Shown: piece after piece, positions 1-6,870 of the stretch
Numbering within the stretch: position 1 is the first letter of the stretch
Layout: the number at the start of each line of letters is the position of its first letter
Origin: Nonomuraea deserti
GTDB taxonomy: Bacteria > Actinomycetota > Actinomycetes > Streptosporangiales > Streptosporangiaceae
DNA length: 51,283 nucleotides
Direction of reading: 5' to 3'
NCBI RefSeq assembly: GCF_004348685.1
Contig: NZ_SMKO01000052.1
Coordinates: 1 to 51,283, forward strand
Program-made: the position numbers and the translations under genes
Notes under the pieces: generated by a model
What the model was told of the DNA's origin: nothing
Databases searched by the model: none
The model's input: only the letters and a program-made list of their open reading frames with translations

Positions 1-28
1 GGCTTTGGTCGGCGGGTTGGGGCGGTGG

Positions 29-1258
29 TTAGCGTGAGGACTCGACCAGGAGGCCGGGCTCGCCGAAATTGCCGGACTTGAGCAGGAGTGCGAGACCGGA
101 CGCCGTGTGGATCCATGGCACGCCGCGTGCCGCCTCCCCGCCGATCACCCCGCCCGGCACGCCGAGCGCGCTCACGACGGCCCCCGAGGTCTCGCCGCCG
201 GCCGAGATCACGCGGGTGACGCCCCGCTCGACCAGCCCCTGCGCGACGCGGCCTATCGCCGACTCCAGGATCGTGGCCGACCGTTCCGCGCCCACGATCT
301 CCTGTACGCGGCGCAGCTCGGCGGGTTCGGCCGATGCGTAGACGAGGGGCGCGCCGGCCTCGACGTCCAGCGTGTCGTACCAGGCCAGCGCGTCCCGGGC
401 CAGCGACTCGTGGTCCTGGTCGGCCAGCGCGTCCAGCCGGTAGGCCGGCCTGCCCGCCTCGATCATGGCGGCGACCTGCTCCAGCGTACGGGCCGAGCAG
501 CTGCCCGCCAGCACCGCCGCGGCACCCCGCGGCGCGGGGGCGGGCGCTTCATCGTGCCCGGACCGGGCGTGCGCCGCGGCGAGCCCGCCGGCGAGCCCGG
601 CCGCGCCCGCGACCAGCGGCGCGTCCGCCAGCGCCCGACCGGCGGTCACGAGGTCGGCGTCGTCCACGGCGTCGACGAGGGCGTAGCGCACGCCCTCCGC
701 CCGCAGCTCGGCCAGCCGCCGCCCCATCGCCCCCGCCCGGACCTGCGCCAGCGTCACGACGCCCGCCCGGTGCGCGCTCTGGCCCTCAAGCAGGCGCGGC
801 AGGTACGAGTCGGTCATCGGGGTCAGGGGATGGTGCCGCATGTGCGACTCGCCGAGCAGCACGTCACCGACGAAGAGGTAACCGTTGTACTGGGTGCGCC
901 CGTGCTCGGGCGAGCTCGGCGTCATGGCGACCACGGGCGCGTCCATGGCGCCGGCCAGGGCGTCGAGGACCGGCCCGATGTTCCCCTCGGCCGTGGAGTC
1001 GAACGTGGAGCAGTACTTGACGTAGACCTGGCGGACGCCGCGCGAGCGCAGCCAGCCGAGCGCGCCCAGCGACTGCGCGACCGCGTCCGCCCTGGCGGCG
1101 GTCCGGGTCTTCAGCGCGATCACGAGCGCGTCGCACTCGGGTGGTTCCGCCGCCTCCGGCGGAAGTCCGAAGAACAGCACGGTACGGATGCCACGGCGGC
1201 GCAGGGCCACCGCGACGTCGGTCGCACCGGTGAAGTCGTCCGCGATGGCGCCGATCAT
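29..1258 (-). CDS. Four-carbon acid sugar kinase (DUF1537/OtnK-like)
   Basis: The 409-residue protein fits the usual length of the family that phosphorylates 3-oxo-tetronate or related C4 sugar acids with ATP. The N-terminal motif ADDFTGATD (about residues 7-15) is the signature of the substrate-binding domain (PF07005). The C-terminal SAGGETSGAVVSALG stretch is the signature of the nucleotide-binding domain (PF17042). It is a cytosolic enzyme of sugar-acid catabolism. The ATG start overlaps, as ATGA, the stop of a short open fragment upstream on the same strand, so it was probably translated with a partner gene that is now mostly lost. I see no good ribosome binding site of its own, which agrees with past coupling. 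The usual pathway partners (dehydrogenase, decarboxylase/aldolase, isomerase) are not visible in the window; they could lie to the left. The exact substrate cannot be read from the sequence. Confidence 0.9.
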   Translation of the reverse strand: MIGAIADDFTGATDVAVALRRRGIRTVLFFGLPPEAAEPPECDALVIALKTRTAARADAVAQSLGALGWLRSRGVRQVYVKYCSTFDSTAEGNIGPVLDALAGAMDAPVVAMTPSSPEHGRTQYNGYLFVGDVLLGESHMRHHPLTPMTDSYLPRLLEGQSAHRAGVVTLAQVRAGAMGRRLAELRAEGVRYALVDAVDDADLVTAGRALADAPLVAGAAGLAGGLAAAHARSGHDEAPAPAPRGAAAVLAGSCSARTLEQVAAMIEAGRPAYRLDALADQDHESLARDALAWYDTLDVEAGAPLVYASAEPAELRRVQEIVGAERSATILESAIGRVAQGLVERGVTRVISAGGETSGAVVSALGVPGGVIGGEAARGVPWIHTASGLALLLKSGNFGEPGLLVESSR

Positions 1259-1380
1259 CGAAGCACCGTGGCCTGGTGGGAGTCGAACATGATGCTGACG
1301 TTATCGGCGTGCGCCGCCGCCGCTGACCGGGGGTCTCGGACGGCACGGCGTGCGTCACCGATGACAGGGCGAAAGGGCTC
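1255..1380 (-). pseudogene. C-terminal remnant of a gene formerly upstream of the sugar kinase
   Basis: A 41-codon open stretch with no start codon near its 5' end runs into the kinase gene. Its TGA stop overlaps the kinase ATG (ATGA), the usual arrangement of cotranslated actinomycete genes. The predicted tail ends DNVSIMFDSHQATVLR, is mostly GC-rich at third positions and looks like real coding sequence. Upstream it runs into an in-frame TGA exactly where the tandem repeat block begins (about 1370-1383), so the rest of the gene appears to have been removed. I do not recognise the family; by context it could be another enzyme of C4 sugar-acid catabolism. Chance open frame remains possible. 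Confidence 0.4.
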
Positions 1381-1577
1381 TCACCCGGACGGACGGTTCA
1401 CCCGGAAACGCTCAGGTCGTGGAACGGGTGAAAGGGCTCTCGCCGGGACGGCCCGTCGGTAGCCGTCCTCCGCTCAACCGGGGGGCGCTCAGGTCGTGGA
1501 ACGGGCGCATGGGTTCTCGGCGGGATGGGCCGCCGGTCGCCGTCCTCCGCTCAGCCGGGGACGCTCAGGTCGCGGAA
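1370..1577. repeat. Degenerate tandem repeats of about 60-77 bp copied from the 3' end of the neighbouring gene
   Basis: The string CGCTCAGGTCGTGGAA recurs with small changes at 1409, 1486 and 1562, spaced 77 and 76 bp. The intervening text (GAAAGGGCTCTCnCC at 1370 and 1430, GCCGTCCTCCGCTCA at about 1460 and 1540) repeats too. The last copy lies inside the terminal codons and stop of the gene ending at 1551. So the 3' end of that gene plus its flank has been duplicated two to three times into the intergenic space. The block fills most of the gap between the kinase and the proline-rich protein gene and ends where the truncated fragment begins. Confidence 0.75.
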
Positions 1578-2630
1578 GAGGAAGTAGTTCTTGTGGTCCG
1601 CCTGCAGGTAGTGGTGGAACTTCGTGGCCTTGGCACGGGCCGTCCTGTCGGCGGTGACGACCGTGAGGACGACGTACCTCTTGATCGGTCCTGAGCGGAT
1701 CTTCCCGTAGACGAACTTGTCGAGCGCCTGGTCCCGGCGCCACTTCACGGCGTTGGAGGAGAGCTTGGCCAGGCGCGTCGCGGCGGTCTTCGCGGCGGCC
1801 TCGCTCGGGAACGACATGATGACCTGTACCGCCTTGAGGTGCCCCGAGTAGGCCGAGTAGGCGAGCTCGATGGCGCGCTCGCAGTTGTTCTTGGCCAGCT
1901 CGCCCTGCCTGTCCACCGTGTCGCAGGAGTCGTACGTCCAGCCGCCCACCTTGTCGGCGGCGAACTTCACCTCCCCCAGGCTGAACTTCCAGTCGGGGAA
2001 CTCACCGTGCGTGATCGGCGATTCCGGCTCGGGGCGGTTCGACCTGCCGGGGTTCGTGCTCGGCTCCGTGCGCTCCGCTGTGGGATCGGCGCTGGGCTCG
2101 GACGTGGGCTCCGACGTGGGCTCGGACGTGGGCTCCGACGTGGGGCTGGACGTGGGCTCGCCGGACGGCGAGGCCGACGGGGGATCCGACTGCGGCGGGG
2201 TGGGGGTCTGCAGGGCGACAGGCGGGATCGGGTCCCGGGCGCTCGTGTAGGCGTACACGCCGTACCCTCCGCCGGCCAGGAGGACCACCGCGAAGGCGGC
2301 GACCACGCCGATGATCAGTGCCTTGTTGGGCTGCTCAGGCGGGGAGCCGTACGGGATCGGGCCGGAGTAGCCGGGCGGGCCGTACGGCGAGGCCGGGACC
2401 GTCTGCGGGTCGTAACCACCTTCGGAGCCGCCCTGACCCTGAGGAGGTCCGTAGCCGTCCCGGCCTGGAGAAGGTCCGTAGCCGCCCTGGCTCGGGGGAG
2501 GTCCGTAGCCGTCCCGGCCTGGAGAAGGTCCGTAGCCGCCCTGGCTCGGGGGAGGTCCGTAGCCGCCCTGACCGGGCGGGGGACCGTGGCCGGGCTGTGA
2601 TTGCGGAGGCTGCGGAGGAAATGCCATCAC
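1551..2630 (-). CDS. Proline/glycine-rich single-pass membrane protein with extracytoplasmic domain
   Basis: Of about 359 residues, the first 90 are a Pro/Gly/Gln/Tyr-rich disordered segment built of GYGPPPSQG-type repeats. One hydrophobic helix follows (about residues 104-129, ALIIGVVAAFAVVLL). A Ser/Thr/Pro linker with four SEPT-type units then leads to a C-terminal domain of about 150 residues with two cysteines that could form a disulfide. This layout, cytoplasmic low-complexity tail, one membrane helix and external domain, is common in actinomycete envelope proteins of unknown role; I do not recognise the C-terminal domain. Start choice is GTG at 2630 or the adjacent ATG at 2627; a small inverted repeat (ACCCCA-TTG-TGGGGT, 2629-2643) covers the start region and could affect initiation. 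It seems monocistronic. Confidence 0.75.
   Translation of the reverse strand: MMAFPPQPPQSQPGHGPPPGQGGYGPPPSQGGYGPSPGRDGYGPPPSQGGYGPSPGRDGYGPPQGQGGSEGGYDPQTVPASPYGPPGYSGPIPYGSPPEQPNKALIIGVVAAFAVVLLAGGGYGVYAYTSARDPIPPVALQTPTPPQSDPPSASPSGEPTSSPTSEPTSEPTSEPTSEPSADPTAERTEPSTNPGRSNRPEPESPITHGEFPDWKFSLGEVKFAADKVGGWTYDSCDTVDRQGELAKNNCERAIELAYSAYSGHLKAVQVIMSFPSEAAAKTAATRLAKLSSNAVKWRRDQALDKFVYGKIRSGPIKRYVVLTVVTADRTARAKATKFHHYLQADHKNYFLFRDLSVPG
2446..2553. repeat. Perfect 54-bp tandem duplication inside the proline-rich protein gene
   Basis: Two identical 54-bp units (2446-2499 and 2500-2553) each encode 18 residues, the alternating nonamers GYGPPPSQG and GYGPSPGRD. A third, diverged half unit follows at 2554. 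Base-perfect identity points to recent duplication and likely length variation between strains. Confidence 0.85.
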
Positions 2631-2695
2631 CCCATTGTGGGGTAATTCATCCGTTCTGTACCACCAGCCTCAGAAATGTGTGCCCGGTGGCCCGG

Positions 2696-3463
2696 TCAGA
2701 CCCCGGTCGGCTCGCGGACCAGGCTGACCCGGACGGCCGAGGGATCGTCGCCGGTGAGGGGCACGGCGAAGACCGCCGTCCGCTCGCGTGCCCCGTAGAC
2801 GACGAAGCGCAGGCCGTCCTCGTCCCAGGTGTCCTGGACGTCCGTGGTGAGCTGCGCGGACGCCGAGCAGTACGCGGGGCTGCGGTAGAGCAGGTGCAGC
2901 GAGGTGGCCAGCGGGACCTCCGCCGGCGGGGGAGCGGCGAGGGGGCGGCGCAGCCGTACCAGGAGGCGCCGCAAGGGGATGAGCCAGTGGCGGTCCAGCT
3001 CCGCCGAGAGGGCCAGCAGGACGGCGGCCTCCGCGAGGGCGAGCGTGGCGAGCGGCGGGCCGGGATCGGCGGGGATCGCGAGGAGACTTGCGACGAGCAG
3101 GAACGCCGCTCGGGCGAAGGCGCGCAGGTCCACGGGGCGGGAGTGGGCGCCGAGGCACCCGCACGAAGCGGTGGGCGCGGCGACGTGCGCGTAGACCAGG
3201 TACGCGAGGAAGCCGGCGCAGAGCGCCGCGGCGGCCGCGGCCTCCAGCGGAAGGAGGGGTGGGAGCAGGAGTACGGCGGCCACCGCGAGTTCTGCGAGCG
3301 CCACGAGCCGGAACGCGGGGACCGCGCGCGCCGGGCCGGCCAGCCGGGCCAGGGCGGTGTGCCCGGCCCCCGCCCGCATCCGCCGGCTGAGCAGTTTCAT
3401 CAGGCCCGCCCAGACCAGGAAGAGGGCGATCACGTACGGCTGCGACGCGGCGATCCCGTGCAT
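2696..3463 (-). CDS. MauE/DoxX-like redox-associated membrane protein
   Basis: The 255-residue protein has four to five hydrophobic helices in its first 165 residues and a CGC pair (C101, C103) just after a predicted helix, as in MauE (PF07291) and related VKOR/DoxX-type thiol-redox membrane proteins. MauE is needed for maturing the disulfide-rich light chain of methylamine dehydrogenase. A charged soluble tail of about 90 residues follows the last helix. It is the last gene of a three-gene unit: its AGGAG ribosome binding site overlaps the stop codon of the preceding Tat-protein gene. Position after a gene for a 15-cysteine protein suggests that it supplies or relays oxidising equivalents for disulfide formation in the envelope. 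The family call is fairly safe; the partner assignment is inference. Confidence 0.75.
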   Translation of the reverse strand: MHGIAASQPYVIALFLVWAGLMKLLSRRMRAGAGHTALARLAGPARAVPAFRLVALAELAVAAVLLLPPLLPLEAAAAAALCAGFLAYLVYAHVAAPTASCGCLGAHSRPVDLRAFARAAFLLVASLLAIPADPGPPLATLALAEAAVLLALSAELDRHWLIPLRRLLVRLRRPLAAPPPAEVPLATSLHLLYRSPAYCSASAQLTTDVQDTWDEDGLRFVVYGARERTAVFAVPLTGDDPSAVRVSLVREPTGV

Positions 3464-3473
3464 GTGGACGCTC

Positions 3474-4073
3474 CTAGTGCGGGGAGAAGACGGTGGCGAT
3501 GTCGACTTCGTTCGTGTCCGGCCGCCAGGCGCCCAGGATCTGCACGTGCTGGCTCACTTTCAGCATCGACAGGTCCGCGGACGGCGGCGCGTCGGACCGG
3601 ATCGCGACCGACTTCCCGGCCACGACGTGGCAGAGCACTTCCTTGCCGTTGTGGTCGAGGTGGAGGGTCTGGTCCTTGATGTTCGTGATGTGGCCCTTGA
3701 TGTTGACGATGTTGAGCCACACCGATTCGGCGGCGAGCAGGCCGTCCGGCATGCGCACGCCGCGGGCGTAGAGGCCGTCACCGGGCTTGGCCTGGTCGAA
3801 CGGGACGGGGCCCAGCTTCCACAGGCTCGTGCCGTCGACGACCCTGATGCGGTGGAACACCATGTTCGAGCCCAGGACGAAGAGCGTGTTGTCCTTGATC
3901 GAGCGGATCCGGCCCTCGACGAAGTCGGGGTCGGGGGTGCCGGGTTCGAGTTCCGGGCCGGAAGTGGTGGCGAAGGCGGCCTCCGGGCCGAGCGAGCCCA
4001 GCGCGGTGGCGGCGACGACGCCGGCGCCGCCGCCGAGCACGGCGGACTTGAGCACGTCTCTTCTGCTTCTCAT
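3474..4073 (-). CDS. Tat-exported protein with two OB-like (DUF5666-like) repeats
   Basis: The protein has 199 residues from the ATG at 4073, which has a GGGGAG-type ribosome binding site. The N-terminus MRSRRDVLKSAVLGGG is a classical twin-arginine signal, with an Ala-rich h-region and a likely cleavage near residue 33 (AFA-TTSG). The mature part shows two similar halves: each begins with a GxIxxIKDxTL strand pair (EGRIRSIKDNTLFV and KGHITNIKDQTLHL) and ends with a G-rich strand plus A/V tail. This resembles tandem DUF5666-type small beta barrels. Only one Cys is present. Tat export implies folding, perhaps with a cofactor, before export. It sits between the Cys-rich gene and the MauE-like gene with gaps of about 10 bp, so it very likely acts with them. 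I cannot assign a reaction. Confidence 0.75.
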   Translation of the reverse strand: MRSRRDVLKSAVLGGGAGVVAATALGSLGPEAAFATTSGPELEPGTPDPDFVEGRIRSIKDNTLFVLGSNMVFHRIRVVDGTSLWKLGPVPFDQAKPGDGLYARGVRMPDGLLAAESVWLNIVNIKGHITNIKDQTLHLDHNGKEVLCHVVAGKSVAIRSDAPPSADLSMLKVSQHVQILGAWRPDTNEVDIATVFSPH

Positions 4074-4084
4074 CGTCGGCTCCC

Positions 4085-4534
4085 CTATCCGGTCGCGATC
4101 TCGCACGGCCGAAGGCCGGTGGAGAGGCTGGCGATGCGGCTGTAGGCCGCCGGGGTGAGGTCGATCAGCCGGTTGTTCGCGCAGGTCGAGCCGCAGCAGC
4201 TGCGCTCGCCGCAGAACAGGTCGGTCTGCGGGCCGCAGTCGGCGATCGTGGTGACGACGCTGGCGCCGCCGCACAGGGACGTGGTGCGGTGCCGGAATCC
4301 GCAGGTCCTGCGGGAGAGGTTGACGCCGCAGCGGTCGGGGCGGGTGATCGACCAGCAGGCGTCGGAGGCGTTCGGCCAGGCGTGCTGCAGGCTTCCCGAG
4401 TTGCAGGTGCCGCAGGCGCCCTTTCCTGTGCTGCTGCACGGTCCCCATGCGGTGCCGCAGCAGAACCAGGAGACTTCTCCTTGGACGGGGCCGAGTAAGT
4501 CGGCGGGCGGGTCGGTGGATGGGTTACGCGCCAT
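4085..4534 (-). CDS. Small cysteine-rich protein (15 Cys in 149 residues)
   Basis: Cysteines lie at 25, 26, 33, 41, 44, 60, 69, 78, 88, 100, 108, 113, 114, 118 and 144; Trp at 23, 30, 53 and 61. CC pairs occur at 25-26 and 113-114. Richness in Cys with few Trp, and the neighbouring MauE-like gene, recall the methylamine dehydrogenase light chain (six disulfides and a Trp-derived cofactor). However, I see no clear alignment with MauA, no heavy-chain gene and no export signal. The C-terminal third (NRLIDLTPAAYSRIASLSTGLRPC) is Cys-poor until its last residues. The start is secure: AGGAGG (4541-4546) lies six bases before the ATG. It is the first gene of the unit behind a promoter at 4604-4631. 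Function is unknown; it could be an electron carrier, a structural envelope protein or a precursor needing crosslinks. Confidence 0.75.
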   Translation of the reverse strand: MARNPSTDPPADLLGPVQGEVSWFCCGTAWGPCSSTGKGACGTCNSGSLQHAWPNASDACWSITRPDRCGVNLSRRTCGFRHRTTSLCGGASVVTTIADCGPQTDLFCGERSCCGSTCANNRLIDLTPAAYSRIASLSTGLRPCEIATG

Positions 4535-4590
4535 GCGCGTCCTCCTAGGGGGTGAGCTCCGGACGAACCTTGAGGAGGTGCTGAAGCTTT

Positions 4591-4648
4591 CCGACTCGAT
4601 CCATGAGTACCATGTAAGGATTTTTCGTCAATATCCCAATTGAGTCGG
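4591..4648 (-). promoter_or_regulatory. Promoter of the Cys-rich operon bracketed by an inverted repeat
   Basis: On the minus strand TTGACG (4626-4631) and TACTCA (4604-4609) are separated by 16 bp, a good sigma-70-type pair. CCGACTC (4591-4597) and GAGTCGG (4642-4648) form inverted arms flanking both hexamers; extended copies match at about 9 of 10 bases. The arrangement looks like a two-site operator that could loop over the promoter. The regulator is not identified. Confidence 0.45.
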
Positions 4649-4677
4649 TATTCGCCCGGTATGTTGCGCTTCCGGAG

Positions 4678-5937
4678 TTAACCGGCGTCCCAGGAGCCCT
4701 GCCTCGGAGCAGTCGGGCTGAAGTGCACCGGCAGCGTCTCCAGGTTCCGCATCCACAACGACCGCCGCCAGCGCAGCGCGTCCGGCGAGACCGCGAGGTC
4801 CACGTCGGGCAGCCGGTCGAGGAGCACCTCGACCGCGGTCTCGGCGATGACCTCGCCGAGCTCCGGCGCGGGATAGGGGCAGCTGTACTCGCCGTGCCCG
4901 AAGGACATGTGGGCCCGGTTCGCGCCGGGATCGGACTCGTCCGCGGGCTGCACCTGCGGGTCGGCGTTGGCGGCGGCCAGGCCGAGCACCAGCAGGTCGC
5001 CCTTGCGGATGCGGCGCCCGCCCAGCTCGCAGTCCTGGGTCGCCCAGCGTCCCGGCGCGTTGCGCAGGGGCGGGTCCCGCCACAACACGTCGTTCATGGC
5101 CTGCCCGACGCTGCTGCGGCCGCCCTGCAAAGTGATCGAGAACCGGTCGTTGACCAGCATGAGGCGGAGCGTGTTGCTGATCCAGCCCGCGGTCGGGGTG
5201 TTGGCCACGACGAGCATCACCCCGAGGTCCATGTCGGCCTCCTCGTCGCTGAGCTCCGCCGGGTGGGCGATCAGCCGCGAGGCGATGTCGTCGCCGGGAA
5301 CGTCACGCTTGGCGGCCATGAGCGTGCTCATCCTGTCGCGGAGCCAGGTGTAGGCGGCGTAGGTCTCGCTGGTGGCGTCGAGCACCACGTTGACGTTCGT
5401 GACCACGTCGTCCATGTCGGCCTCGGGCATCCCCATGAGCCGCGCGATGACCTGCGCGGGGATCCGTCTGGCGTACTGGGTGACCAGGTCGGCCCTGCCG
5501 TCGCCGGCGAAGCCGTCGATCAGCTGGTCGGACACCTGCTCCGCCAGCATGGCCAGCTCCGTGCGATCGACGTCGTCCATCGCGTCGCCGATCGCGCCCG
5601 TGCGCCGCTGCCGCTCCGCGCCCTCGGCGAACAACACCGTCGGCTGCCAGCGGAACGTCGCCATCAGGGACCCGTCAGGGGGTACGTGCTCCCACACGTT
5701 CCAGCGCCTGGAGTCGCGGCCGAACAGGTGCGGCATGCCGAAGACGTGGTGCAGCTCGCGGTAGCCGATCACGAACCACGCGGGCACGCCGTCGTCGAGC
5801 AGCACCGGCACCACGGTGCCGTGCTCGCGCCGGAGCCGCTGGTAGAACTCGTCCGGGTCCTCGTCGAGGGCCGGCCCGTAGAGCGGCACGGCGTCGGCGT
5901 GGTCGGGATAGCCGGACAGCGCGGCCTTCTCCGTCAT
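4678..5937 (-). CDS. Conservon-linked cytochrome P450 (CYP157-like) with non-canonical ExxR
   Basis: Translation from the ATG at 5937 gives 419 residues; this ATG overlaps the TGA of the CvnD gene (ATGA), so it is the fifth gene of the conservon. The haem-ligand loop FGHGEYSCPYPAPELG is intact with Cys353. The K-helix motif, which should read ExxR before the PP turn, is instead D283-V-L-W286 (MNDVLWRDPPL). The oxygen-activation segment of helix I, usually AGxET, reads ANTPTAG. CYP157 members of Streptomyces conservons also lack a normal ExxR (for example EQSLW), so this fits that family rather than a dead gene. Such P450s may bind haem but act as partners of the neighbouring GTPase system rather than as usual hydroxylases. 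The C-terminus is complete. Confidence 0.88.
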   Translation of the reverse strand: MTEKAALSGYPDHADAVPLYGPALDEDPDEFYQRLRREHGTVVPVLLDDGVPAWFVIGYRELHHVFGMPHLFGRDSRRWNVWEHVPPDGSLMATFRWQPTVLFAEGAERQRRTGAIGDAMDDVDRTELAMLAEQVSDQLIDGFAGDGRADLVTQYARRIPAQVIARLMGMPEADMDDVVTNVNVVLDATSETYAAYTWLRDRMSTLMAAKRDVPGDDIASRLIAHPAELSDEEADMDLGVMLVVANTPTAGWISNTLRLMLVNDRFSITLQGGRSSVGQAMNDVLWRDPPLRNAPGRWATQDCELGGRRIRKGDLLVLGLAAANADPQVQPADESDPGANRAHMSFGHGEYSCPYPAPELGEVIAETAVEVLLDRLPDVDLAVSPDALRWRRSLWMRNLETLPVHFSPTAPRQGSWDAG

Positions 5938-6533
5938 GACGTGGTCTCCTGGGCGGGGGCGTACCAGGTGGTGAGGTGGCGCAGCAGCGTGACCAGCACG
6001 TCCTTGCTGGAGTGCCGGAGCCGGGCGTCGCAGTCGACGAGCGGCACCGTGTCCGGCAGCGACAGGGCATCGCGTACGGCGTCCACGCCCGGCCCTTCCG
6101 TGAACCGGTTGACGGCCACGACGAAGGGCATCCGGTGGTGTTCGAGCCGGTCGATGGAGTACCACGAGTCCTGCAGCCTGCGGGTGTCCACGAGGACGAC
6201 CGCGCCGAGGCTGCCCGAGAAGAGCTGGTCCCAGACGTACCAGAAGCGCTGCTGGCCGGGCGCCCCGAACAGGTAGAGCACCTTGCTCTCCGTCAGCGTG
6301 ATCCGGCCGAAGTCGAAGGCCACCGTGGTGGTCGTCTTGCCGCGCACCCGGCGGGTGTCGTCGATGCCGGCGCCCGCCTCGGTCATGACCTCCTCGGTGC
6401 TGAGCGGGCGGATCTCGCTCACTGCGCCGACCATGGTCGTCTTGCCCACTCCCAGGCCGCCCACGATCACGATCTTCAGCGCGTCCGCGGCGGTCGCGCG
6501 CAGCGCTGCGCGCTCAGATGTTCTGGAGGGCAA
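5934..6533 (-). CDS. cvnD: CvnD-type GTP/ATP-binding protein of a conservon
   Basis: The protein has 199 residues. The P-loop GGLGVGKT lies at 25-32, and the switch-II-like LFGAPGQQRF and an AVNRF element in place of NKxD are as seen in this Ras-like actinobacterial subfamily (PF03029-like). It is a cytosolic switch thought to be handed between the roadblock protein and the membrane sensor. Its start overlaps the 3' end of the DUF742 gene by 20 bp, and its stop overlaps the P450 start, so all are translationally coupled. Thr45 in the PLSTEE effector segment is intact. Conservons in S. coelicolor influence development and antibiotic production; that the present copy does so is inference. Confidence 0.92.
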   Translation of the reverse strand: MPSRTSERAALRATAADALKIVIVGGLGVGKTTMVGAVSEIRPLSTEEVMTEAGAGIDDTRRVRGKTTTTVAFDFGRITLTESKVLYLFGAPGQQRFWYVWDQLFSGSLGAVVLVDTRRLQDSWYSIDRLEHHRMPFVVAVNRFTEGPGVDAVRDALSLPDTVPLVDCDARLRHSSKDVLVTLLRHLTTWYAPAQETTS

Positions 6534-6870
6534 CCAGCACCTCCTTCAGCAGCTCCGGACTCGGCCCGCCGGCCGACCGCAGCGCGGACGGATGGCGCAC
6601 GGTGATCCGGCCCGTGTCCAGCAGATCGCACAGCAGGATCTTCACCACGCTGACCGGCAGCCGCAGCTGCGCGGAGAGCTCCACCACCGCCGTGGGCCGC
6701 CGCGTCAGCCGGAGGATCTTCACGTGCTCCGACTGCATGCCGGGGGCGGGCTCGCACTCGCTGACGATGAGCGACACCGAGTCGAAGGCGCTCTCGTCGG
6801 CGCGGGTGCGTCCCCCGGTGACCATGTAGAGCCGGTCGGGAGCCTCGTCGTCGACGGGCCGCTGCCTCAT
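6514..6870 (-). CDS. cvnC: CvnC-type DUF742 protein
   Basis: This 118-residue protein has the usual length of DUF742 (PF05331). It has the typical N-terminal RLYMVTGGRT segment and a winged-helix-like centre (PTAVVELSAQLRLPVSVVKILLCDLLDTGRI), a fold that resembles a small DNA-binding or scaffold domain. In conservons it links the roadblock protein and the GTPase. Its ATG overlaps the stop of the roadblock gene (ATGA at 6867-6870). No catalytic residues are expected. Confidence 0.92.
   Translation of the reverse strand: MRQRPVDDEAPDRLYMVTGGRTRADESAFDSVSLIVSECEPAPGMQSEHVKILRLTRRPTAVVELSAQLRLPVSVVKILLCDLLDTGRITVRHPSALRSAGGPSPELLKEVLVALQNI

Noticed and set aside
2629..2643. Inverted repeat at the proline-rich protein start as a riboswitch or operator
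   Set aside because: Only six paired bases with a 3-base loop; too short to call beyond a possible effect on initiation.
4085..4534. Assignment of the Cys-rich protein as methylamine dehydrogenase light chain (MauA)
   Set aside because: Cys count and MauE neighbour fit, but spacing of Cys and Trp does not match MauA in my comparison, and heavy chain, MauD, MauG and export signal are absent.
5934..6165. N-terminally extended P450 starting at 6165
   Set aside because: The extension overlaps the CvnD gene in another frame and has no similarity; ATG 5937 gives the normal P450 length and ATGA coupling.
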